Assembly: GCA_002496845.1 (NCBI GenBank)
Contig: DALQ01000011.1
Location: 1 to 6,669 of the forward strand
Length of the DNA: 6,669 bases
Reading direction: 5' to 3'
Source: Euryarchaeota archaeon UBA495
Lineage (GTDB): Archaea > Thermoplasmatota > Poseidoniia > Poseidoniales > Poseidoniaceae
Position 1 is the first letter of the stretch; each line of letters starts with the position of its first letter. The position numbers were made by a program, and so were the translations under genes. The notes under the pieces are model-generated. The model made no database searches. It worked only from the letters and a program-made list of their open reading frames with translations, and was not told where the DNA came from. Below are positions 1 to 4,439 of this stretch, piece by piece.

Positions 1-593
1 GGGAAACCTTCGGGCCCCGCGTCACGGATGGCTTGCTGCATGCCGGTATCGACGATCCCTGGCGCCACGGCGACCGCCGTCATGCCGTGCGCCTCGCCTT
101 CCACCGCGAGGGAACGCGTCCACATGTCGAGCGCGGCTTTCGATGCACAGTACGCCGACCAGCCGTGGATGGGACGCAAACTGGCGCCCGAAGAAATGGT
201 CACCACGCGTGCCTGTCCAGCGACCAAGCCGGGCCACAGGCCACGGGTCAGTTGCTGCACGCCGACAAGATTGACCTGCAAAGCACGGCCCCATGCCGCA
301 TCGCCAAGGGCCGACATCGCGCCCACCGGCGCGACGTCCCCAGCGTTGTGCAGCAGCCCCGTGATGCCGCTGGCGGCCACCGGGGGCAGCGCGAGGACTT
401 CCGTAGACGCCGCTGCAACGGCCGAAGGGTCGGCGAGGTCGAGGTGAACCGCATGGACGCGTTCACCGTCGTGGAGTTCAGCCAGAGCAGCGTTGTCACG
501 CCCCATGGCCACGACCGTGTGGCCTTCGTTGACCAAGGCCATGACCAAGGAACGGCCAAGCCCTTTCGTTCCGCCCGTGACGACCCAGACCAT
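1..593 (-). CDS. Short-chain dehydrogenase/reductase (YueD / sepiapterin reductase-like), 3' end cut by window edge
   Basis: This reading frame has no stop inside the window: 197 complete codons are visible and the C-terminus lies beyond the left edge. Seen: the Rossmann nucleotide motif TGGTKGLG at residues 6-13; Arg32 right after Gly31 at the end of the second strand, which usually favours NADP(H); HNAG at 82-85; Asn108; Ser134/Ser135; the catalytic pair Tyr148 and Lys152 in YCASK; and Pro178-Gly179. All classical SDR positions are therefore present. The stretch GWSAYCASKAALDMWTRS resembles bacterial YueD-type benzil reductases and sepiapterin reductases, which reduce carbonyl groups with NADPH in the cytosol. 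About 45-50 residues should be missing compared with that family. The ATG at 593 is chosen because the fold starts two residues later. It lies 9 bases after the stop of the dehydrogenase upstream, with a weak GAGG overlapping that stop, so the two are probably cotranscribed. Substrate cannot be read from sequence; fold call sure, subfamily less so. Confidence 0.88.
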   Translation of the reverse strand, partial: MVWVVTGGTKGLGRSLVMALVNEGHTVVAMGRDNAALAELHDGERVHAVHLDLADPSAVAAASTEVLALPPVAASGITGLLHNAGDVAPVGAMSALGDAAWGRALQVNLVGVQQLTRGLWPGLVAGQARVVTISSGASLRPIHGWSAYCASKAALDMWTRSLAVEGEAHGMTAVAVAPGIVDTGMQQAIRDAGPEGF

Positions 594-602
594 GGAACCG
601 CC

Positions 603-1454
603 TCAGTCGTAGGTGTAGAAGCCACGCCCAGACTTGCGCCCGAGCAGGCCAGCGTCGACCATGCGGCGCAGGAGCGGCGCTGCGCGGTACTTCGGATCGC
701 CGAGACCCGTGTGCAAGACGTCCATGATGTGCAACACGGTATCGAGACCGATGAAATCCGCGAGGGCCAAGGGACCCATGGGGTGGTTCATGCCGAGCTT
801 CATGATGCCGTCAATGGCTTCCTTGGTGGCCACGCCTTCTTGCAGGCAAATGATGGCCTCGTTGAGCATTGGGCAAAGGATGCGGTTCGAGATGAAGCCG
901 GGGTAATCTTGGGACGTCAGCGGGGTCTTGCCCATCGCTTCTGCCGCCGCAACGACCGCGGCGTTGGTCTCTGAAGAGGTGAGTTCACCGTCAATGATTT
1001 CGACGAGTTTCATCAGCGGAACGGGGTTCATGAAGTGCATCCCGATGACCTTCTCCGGTCGCGAGGTGCACGCGGCGATCTTGGTGATGGAAATCGACGA
1101 GGTGTTGCTGGCGAGGATGGTGTCCGGACCGCAAATGCTGTCCAGATCCTCAAAGATGGATTTCTTGAGGCTCAAGATTTCTGGGACGGCCTCGACCACG
1201 AGGTCGGCCTCGGCGCAGGGTGAGCGGTCGGTGGAGACCGACAAGCGCGCACGCGCCGCATCGGCGTCCTCTTGGCTGAGGCGCTCCTTCTGAACGAGTT
1301 TGTTCAGCGAGCGCTCGATGGTGGCCATGCCGCGGTCGACGGCCTCTTGGTTGATGTCGATCATCACAACCTCAAACCCGGACGTGGCCGCGACCTGCGC
1401 GATGCCGTTGCCCATCTGTCCTGCGCCAATCACCGCAATGCGTTCAATCGCCAT
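603..1454 (-). CDS. hbd: 3-hydroxybutyryl-CoA / 3-hydroxyacyl-CoA dehydrogenase
   Basis: This enzyme oxidises or reduces the 3-hydroxy group of short acyl-CoAs with NAD(H), a step of beta-oxidation or butyryl-CoA/amino-acid degradation in the cytosol. The 283 residues equal the usual length of the stand-alone family (about 282). Seen: GxGxxG as Gly10-Ala-Gly12-Gln-Met-Gly15; Asp33 ending the second strand, as in NAD-preferring members; Glu88 in VVEAVPE; the SNTSS loop with Ser119; GMHFMNPVPLMKLVEI with His140 and Glu152; and DYPGFISNR with Asn190. The spacing Ser119/His140/Glu152/Asn190 is the same as that of the catalytic residues in human HADH (Ser137/His158/Glu170/Asn208). The start at 1454 puts the Rossmann strand at residue 5, as in the family. 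A longer frame reaching 1544 would overlap the tRNA and adds residues unlike the family. No Shine-Dalgarno lies at normal distance (a GGAGG is 16 bases away), so leaderless translation is likely. The SDR gene follows after 9 bases. Confidence 0.96.
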   Translation of the reverse strand: MAIERIAVIGAGQMGNGIAQVAATSGFEVVMIDINQEAVDRGMATIERSLNKLVQKERLSQEDADAARARLSVSTDRSPCAEADLVVEAVPEILSLKKSIFEDLDSICGPDTILASNTSSISITKIAACTSRPEKVIGMHFMNPVPLMKLVEIIDGELTSSETNAAVVAAAEAMGKTPLTSQDYPGFISNRILCPMLNEAIICLQEGVATKEAIDGIMKLGMNHPMGPLALADFIGLDTVLHIMDVLHTGLGDPKYRAAPLLRRMVDAGLLGRKSGRGFYTYD

Positions 1455-1505
1455 GAAGCGGGGGACGGAGCCTCCGTTCATGATGGTTCGCTCAGGCTCG
1501 GGAGG

Positions 1506-1578
1506 TAGTCCCGCCCGGATTCGAACCGGGGTCCTCGGAACCAAAATCCGAGATGATGGACCTCTACACTACGGGACT
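1506..1578 (-). tRNA. tRNA-Gln (anticodon UUG)
   Basis: The 73-base minus-strand sequence folds as a cloverleaf. The acceptor stem AGTCCCG pairs with CGGGACT and is followed by discriminator A. The D arm begins GTGT and has only a three-pair stem. The anticodon stem TCGGA/TCCGA encloses loop TTTTGGT, giving anticodon TTG. The T arm is CCCGG-TTCGAAT-CCGGG. No intron is present. CCA is not encoded (CCT follows), as is common in archaea. The gene lies between the HD-domain gene (25 bases upstream) and the hydroxyacyl-CoA dehydrogenase (51 bases downstream), all in one direction. A weak AT-rich patch around 1603-1611, inside the end of the HD gene, could serve as its TATA element. Confidence 0.96.
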
Positions 1579-1584
1579 CTGGGG

Positions 1585-1598
1585 GGGCGGCAGCGCCC
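1585..1598. other. Small GC hairpin between HD gene and tRNA-Gln
   Basis: Read on the minus strand, GGGCG-CTGC-CGCCC forms a perfect five-pair stem with a four-base loop, 6-19 bases before the mature tRNA 5' end, next to a run of seven C. It might be part of the tRNA leader or help separate the HD-gene transcript from the tRNA. In such a GC-rich gap it may also be chance. Confidence 0.25.
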
Positions 1599-1603
1599 AC
1601 GCC

Positions 1604-2077
1604 TCAAGAATCCGTCGACCATTGGGTTCCGGCCAAACGGCGTTCTGCCGAGGCCACAAAGGGTGCACCGTCGATCAAACCTTGAGCCTCGTAAGCGACG
1701 GCTTGCGCGGCCATGTCGAGGGAATCCATTCGCTTGACGAAGACCGCTTCAGGACTGTCCCCTGCCTCGTAGAGGTCCCACAAGTCCAGCCATTGCGGAG
1801 CGATGGTCGCCATCGCCGCGCGCTCCTGAGCGTGCTTCTCCGCTTTGTCCACGCCGTCGTGTGGCGTGATGTCACCGACCACGGCCTCGGCAAGGTCGTG
1901 GACCAAGGCCATGCTGAGCACCGTGGCAAGGTCAAGGTCCTCAGGACAATGCTGCAAACACCGGACGGCCATGCCCCAACTGTGCGCCGCCACGCTCTCT
2001 GGCGCGTCGTGTCCTGCGAGCACCCAGCCCGCGCGGTCGAGGTGCTTGATCCGGTCCATCGCCGCGTCGAGGTCCAT
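1604..2077 (-). CDS. HD-domain phosphohydrolase, 5'-deoxynucleotidase-like (YfbR / HDDC2 family)
   Basis: Known relatives are metal-dependent cytosolic enzymes that remove phosphate from (deoxy)nucleoside 5'-monophosphates, helping to balance nucleotide pools. Seen in the 157 residues: RAGWVL at 15-20, with the Trp that in YfbR helps select deoxyribose; ESVAAHSW with metal ligand His32; ALVHDLAEA with His60-Asp61 and Glu64, the same +3 spacing as the YfbR catalytic Glu72; VGDITPHDGV at 67-76, a family hallmark; and KRMDSLDMAAQA with Asp118/Asp121, one of which should be the last metal ligand. The ATG at 2077 starts just ahead of the first helix. No close Shine-Dalgarno is present; an A/T patch at 2102-2105 lies about 26 bases upstream. 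The tail after residue 125 (GLIDGAPFVAS...) is less typical. It is divergent from the AlkA-type glycosylase. The family is confident; the exact substrate is inferred. Confidence 0.9.
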   Translation of the reverse strand: MDLDAAMDRIKHLDRAGWVLAGHDAPESVAAHSWGMAVRCLQHCPEDLDLATVLSMALVHDLAEAVVGDITPHDGVDKAEKHAQERAAMATIAPQWLDLWDLYEAGDSPEAVFVKRMDSLDMAAQAVAYEAQGLIDGAPFVASAERRLAGTQWSTDS

Positions 2078-2127
2078 GGACAGGGGCCGGAGCGAGCCTC
2101 CAAAAGGTCAGCGCAGCACCAGCGGCC
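2078..2127. promoter_or_regulatory. Divergent intergenic region, possible shared core promoter
   Basis: This 50-base gap separates the HD gene (leftward) from the glycosylase (rightward). Its only AT patch is AAAA at 2102-2105, centred 26.5 bases before the leftward ATG and 24.5 bases before the rightward ATG, which is the archaeal TATA distance for leaderless transcripts in both directions. It does not match the GNGTT-type motif seen at three other genes here, so the call is weak. Confidence 0.35.
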
Positions 2128-2748
2128 ATGGACCCGCTTCCCGTGGGCGATGCGCCATGGTGGGAAGAGGCCGTGGCCGTCCTGGCCGAAGACGACCTGC
2201 TCGGTCCCATCGTCCGCGCCTACCCAAGCCCTGCTCTGGCAGGCCAAGGCGATGCCTTTCGTTCGGTGGCCAACGCCATCGTGGGACAACAAATCTCAGT
2301 GGCTGCAGCCGAGGCCATTTGGGGCCGACTCGAAGCCCTGCTCGGCGAGGTCACGCCAGCGCGTGTGCTTTCGGTGTCAGAAGACGATCTGCGGAGCTGC
2401 GGTTTGACGCGGAGCAAGGCCAGTTACGTGCACGGTTTGGCAGCGGAAGCCGACACCTTGCTTCCCGGCGAATGGGCGTCCCGCACGGACGCTGAACTGC
2501 GCAAGCACCTGATGCACTTCCGAGGCATCGGGCCGTGGACCGCAGAGATGTTCCTCATGTTCGTGCTGCTTCGCCCAGACGTGTTTTCCCCAGGGGACAT
2601 CGGTCTTGTTCGAGCCATTCAGCGGTTGACCGATGGCGTGGAGGACGGAAAAGACGCTGCGGCCTTCGCGGAACGCTGGGCGCCTTGGCGCACGGCGGCT
2701 TCGTGGTTCCTCTGGCGGACCATCGACGATGAACCTGTGGAGTACTGA
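2128..2748 (+). CDS. alkA: DNA-3-methyladenine glycosylase, AlkA type (HhH-GPD superfamily)
   Basis: This base-excision-repair enzyme cuts alkylated purines such as 3-methyladenine from DNA. Seen in the 206 residues: FRSVANAIVGQQISVAAA at 44-61, the helix with the GQQ signature of this family; the DNA-binding helix-hairpin-helix at about 128-145 with FRGIGPWTAEMF; and RPDVFSPGDIGLVRAI at 149-164, in which Asp157 is at the catalytic aspartate position (Asp238 in E. coli AlkA). No FeS-cluster cysteines and no lysine before the aspartate are seen, which argues for a monofunctional glycosylase rather than an EndoIII/OGG-type lyase. The protein is shorter than E. coli AlkA (282 aa) because the bacterial N-terminal domain is absent; compact forms occur in archaea and fungi. 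The Trp-rich end (WAPWRTAASWFLWR) is also typical. The ATG at 2128 is the only sensible start before the fold. The symbol is used at family level. Confidence 0.93.
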   Translation: MDPLPVGDAPWWEEAVAVLAEDDLLGPIVRAYPSPALAGQGDAFRSVANAIVGQQISVAAAEAIWGRLEALLGEVTPARVLSVSEDDLRSCGLTRSKASYVHGLAAEADTLLPGEWASRTDAELRKHLMHFRGIGPWTAEMFLMFVLLRPDVFSPGDIGLVRAIQRLTDGVEDGKDAAAFAERWAPWRTAASWFLWRTIDDEPVEY

Positions 2749-2762
2749 CGTCCGTCGTCGTG

Positions 2763-2771
2763 GCGTTGATA
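2763..2771 (+). promoter_or_regulatory. TATA-like core promoter of the coiled-coil membrane protein gene
   Basis: GCGTTGATA: the hexamer TTGATA begins 29 bases before the ATG at 2795, the spacing expected for a leaderless archaeal transcript. The same hexamer at the same distance precedes the YbjN-like gene. This spacing is the main reason for choosing 2795 over the ATG at 2789 or the earlier in-frame ATGs that overlap the glycosylase gene. Confidence 0.6.
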
Positions 2772-2772
2772 G

Positions 2773-2783
2773 GCCGCAGCGGC
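2773..2783. repeat. Perfect inverted repeat between TATA element and start of the coiled-coil gene
   Basis: GCCGC-A-GCGGC is an 11-base palindrome with a one-base centre, starting two bases after the TATA-like hexamer and ending 11 bases before the ATG. The outer bases A2771/T2785 could also pair. The position suits a repressor operator that blocks the promoter. With only 46 bases between genes it could instead be chance or a remnant of the glycosylase 3' region. Confidence 0.35.
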
Positions 2784-2794
2784 TTCTCATGCCC

Positions 2795-3763
2795 ATGACC
2801 GAGTCGCCCGAGGTGCCCGACGAGGAGGCCACCGTTCCTGTCATCGACAGTGATGCGGAGGACCAATCACAGGCCTCAGCAGACATCCAGCAACGTCTGA
2901 AAGACACGGGTGACGCGCTGAAGGACGCATCTCGGCGGTTCGGCATGATGACGGCACGTTTCGCAAAGAAGACGTCTGACGAAGTCAGCAAGGCAGTGGA
3001 CAGAACCAACCAATCCATCCAGACCGGGATCGCCAACGCCAAGGAACGAAAGGAAAAGCGACGAGAAGAGAAAATCACCACCCTGCAAGAGGAAATCAGC
3101 GACGATGGCATCATCGAAACCATCCCTGACATGGTGGATTTGCCTACACCCGAGGAAAAAGAGGCCGACCGTCAGGAACAGATAGCGATGCTTGAAGCAC
3201 AAACGCAGACGCAGTTGACCATCATCGATGAACTTCAACGCATGTCATCACGACTTGACGACCTTGAGCGCCGAAACAGGGCGCTTGCAACCCCCCCCCC
3301 GGCGACAACAGAAGCACCAAAACAGAAACAAGCCACAAAACGCACCGAAGAAGGTCGAGTCGTGACCGAAGCGTTGGTCGTCCTTGGAGCATCGCTGCTT
3401 TGGGTGGTTGGCATTCTTGGGATCGATCAAGTGATCAACGAACAAGGGTTGACCACGTTGGGCAAAGTTCCGCTGAGCCCCGTGGTGTGGGCCATTGGAA
3501 CCTCGTCATGGACGATGTACATCCTTGCACGCATTGCGCGGGTGGGTCCGGTGTTGGACGCGCCCCAAGGGCTGCGCATCCAAACTTCACTTGCGGTGGG
3601 CATCACGACGCTGATGGCCCTCGTCTTCACCGACGACACCACGGCCGCGATGTCCAACGTGTGGGTCTGGGGCACGGTTGGCGTGGTCGCGTTGATGCTG
3701 ACCGCGGGACTCATCGCGAGCGCGTGGCGCTCCACGAAGCGGCTTGTCGGGTTCGACGATTGA
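2795..3763 (+). CDS. Unrecognised coiled-coil protein with four C-terminal membrane helices
   Basis: No family is recognised. The 322 residues divide into two halves. Residues 1-30 are acidic and low-complexity. Residues about 31-100 form a strongly charged helix (KERKEKRREEK at 84-94), then an acidic/proline break (DMVDLPTPEEKE, 112-123), then a coiled coil at about 124-164 with repeated Leu/Ile spacing and DDLERR. A Thr/Pro/Lys/Gln linker at 165-186 is encoded in part by ten consecutive C. After that come four hydrophobic segments, at about 189-210, 227-246, 263-279 and 288-310, with short loops, then a basic end (WRSTKRL). With four segments, both ends would lie on the same side, probably the cytoplasm, so the coiled coil could be a cytoplasmic scaffold or partner-binding part. 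No catalytic motif is visible. The start at 2795 rests on the TATA-like element 29 bases upstream; in-frame ATGs at 2729 and 2633 lie inside the glycosylase gene. It ends one base from the convergent YbjN-like gene. Confidence 0.85.
   Translation: MTESPEVPDEEATVPVIDSDAEDQSQASADIQQRLKDTGDALKDASRRFGMMTARFAKKTSDEVSKAVDRTNQSIQTGIANAKERKEKRREEKITTLQEEISDDGIIETIPDMVDLPTPEEKEADRQEQIAMLEAQTQTQLTIIDELQRMSSRLDDLERRNRALATPPPATTEAPKQKQATKRTEEGRVVTEALVVLGASLLWVVGILGIDQVINEQGLTTLGKVPLSPVVWAIGTSSWTMYILARIARVGPVLDAPQGLRIQTSLAVGITTLMALVFTDDTTAAMSNVWVWGTVGVVALMLTAGLIASAWRSTKRLVGFDD
3291..3300 (+). repeat. Ten-base poly-C homopolymer inside a coding region
   Basis: Ten C in a row encode the end of Thr166, Pro167, Pro168 and most of Pro169, precisely at the joint between coiled coil and membrane domain. 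As assembled, the frame stays open. Losing one C would reach TGA at 3363-3365 before any membrane helix. Gaining one C opens a different frame up to 3795. Confidence 0.9.
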
Positions 3764-3764
3764 C

Positions 3765-4310
3765 TCAAACGCCGTCTTCGAGCTCCGCCTGGTAACGGGC
3801 GAAGCGTTCCAGCATCTCCGCTTGGCTCAACGTGATGAGGTCATCTTCCTCAGGCACGGTGATCGTCGGCGCGTTCAGCACCTCGTCGATGCGAGCCCCG
3901 TAGCGCTCAAAGAACTCGATGATGTTTCCAATGCAGCGTTGGAGCATGCTCGGATGGAAGGTCCCTTGCTCGATGGGAATCTGCACGTGTGCCGTGATTT
4001 CGCCGTCAGAAGGGTCCCAACTCGCACGTGCGAGCTTGTAGGTACGGGTGGCTTCGTTGAGCAAATCAAAGAGCGCAAGGCGTGCCGTGTCATTGAGGTC
4101 TGGCACGCGGCGGGCAAAAGGTGCAGCGACCACAAGCATCTCGCCGTCTTCGGCGATCCTGATGAGCAGCCCAAGGCGCTTCTCACCGTCTTCATCGAGG
4201 TAGTCGTCCGTGACCACACCAGTGAGCACGTTCTCCTTGTCCTCTTTCACGATGTACTTCCATGACATGCCATCCAAGGTATTCGTGACGTCTTCCAAAC
4301 TTGCGACCAT
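3765..4310 (-). CDS. YbjN-like (type III secretion chaperone-like fold) protein
   Basis: The 181 residues read like a YbjN-domain protein. There is an N-terminal helix (SLEDVTNTLDG, 4-14), a beta stretch WKYIVKEDKENVLTGVV, LGLLIRI and MLVVAAPF (47-65), a central helix DTARLALFDLLNEATRTY (74-91), the strand pair ARASWDPSDGEITAHVQIPIEQ (95-115), then helix SMLQRCIGNIIEFFERY (121-137). Order and flavour (small helix, WDP-DGE hairpin, 'RC' helix) resemble YbjN/CesT-like chaperone-fold domains. In bacteria these are linked to regulation or protein binding; the exact role is unclear, and no archaeal function is asserted. It has no signal peptide or membrane segment, so it should be cytosolic. The C-terminus (145-181) is an acidic tail with a helix. 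The ATG at 4310 is preferred to the in-frame ATG at 4358, because a TTGATA element sits 29 bases before 4310 and lies between the two. It converges with the coiled-coil gene and diverges from the surface-protein gene. Confidence 0.78.
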   Translation of the reverse strand: MVASLEDVTNTLDGMSWKYIVKEDKENVLTGVVTDDYLDEDGEKRLGLLIRIAEDGEMLVVAAPFARRVPDLNDTARLALFDLLNEATRTYKLARASWDPSDGEITAHVQIPIEQGTFHPSMLQRCIGNIIEFFERYGARIDEVLNAPTITVPEEDDLITLSQAEMLERFARYQAELEDGV

Positions 4311-4333
4311 ACGCAGACTCACGCACGAGAAGA

Positions 4334-4342
4334 TATCAACCC
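4334..4342 (-). promoter_or_regulatory. TATA-like core promoter of the YbjN-like gene
   Basis: On the minus strand, GGGTTGATA places TTGATA 29 bases before the ATG at 4310, the same hexamer and distance as at the coiled-coil gene. This supports leaderless transcription and rules against the longer frame starting at 4358. Confidence 0.65.
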
Positions 4343-4387
4343 CTGAAGACCATACCAACGAGCCTCATGATGTCCCCCCAAAGCAGG

Positions 4388-4403
4388 GTTGCCACACTGC
4401 AAC
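4388..4403. repeat. Inverted repeat upstream of the surface-protein promoter
   Basis: GTTGC-CACACT-GCAAC: two perfect five-base arms around six bases, ending eight bases before the TATA-like hexamer at 4412. It lies in the 129-base region between two divergent genes, where a regulator site would be expected. The arms are short, so chance is possible. Confidence 0.35.
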
Positions 4404-4408
4404 AGGTC

Positions 4409-4417
4409 GTGTTAAAA
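4409..4417 (+). promoter_or_regulatory. TATA-like core promoter of the collagen/propeller surface protein
   Basis: GTGTTAAAA places TTAAAA 28 bases before the ATG at 4440, in otherwise GC-rich DNA and with no Shine-Dalgarno after it (the bases before ATG are CCCCCGCCC). This is the clearest leaderless archaeal promoter in the window and fixes the start at 4440. It is divergent from the YbjN-like promoter about 70 bases away. Confidence 0.72.
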
Positions 4418-4439
4418 CCCGCCAAATGTACCCCCGCCC

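Noticed and set aside
33..974. Plus-strand open frame of 313 codons
   Set aside because: It is antisense to the clear SDR and hydroxyacyl-CoA dehydrogenase genes, spans both, is Arg/His-rich and shows no motif; a shadow of GC-rich coding DNA.
1455..1544. N-terminal extension of the hydroxyacyl-CoA dehydrogenase to 1544
   Set aside because: It would overlap 39 bases of tRNA-Gln, and the added residues precede the Rossmann strand that normally begins the protein.
1468..2101. GGAGGCTC before both the hydroxyacyl-CoA dehydrogenase and the HD gene as a ribosome site
   Set aside because: It ends 13 and 16 bases before the ATGs, too far for a Shine-Dalgarno; the 7-base core also occurs in coding sequence (about 1684) and at 4360, so it is probably composition.
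1553..2407. Plus-strand open frame of 284 codons
   Set aside because: It overlaps the tRNA, runs antisense to the HD gene and out of frame into the glycosylase; its composition is shadow-like and no family features are seen.
2633..2794. Earlier in-frame starts (2633, 2729, 2789) of the coiled-coil gene
   Set aside because: The first two lie inside the glycosylase gene and add Arg-rich out-of-frame-like sequence; 2789 is too close to the TATA-like element for the spacing seen at the other genes.
4311..4358. Start at 4358 for the YbjN-like protein
   Set aside because: The TTGATA element lies between 4358 and 4310, so the transcript probably begins after 4358; the extra residues do not look like the family.
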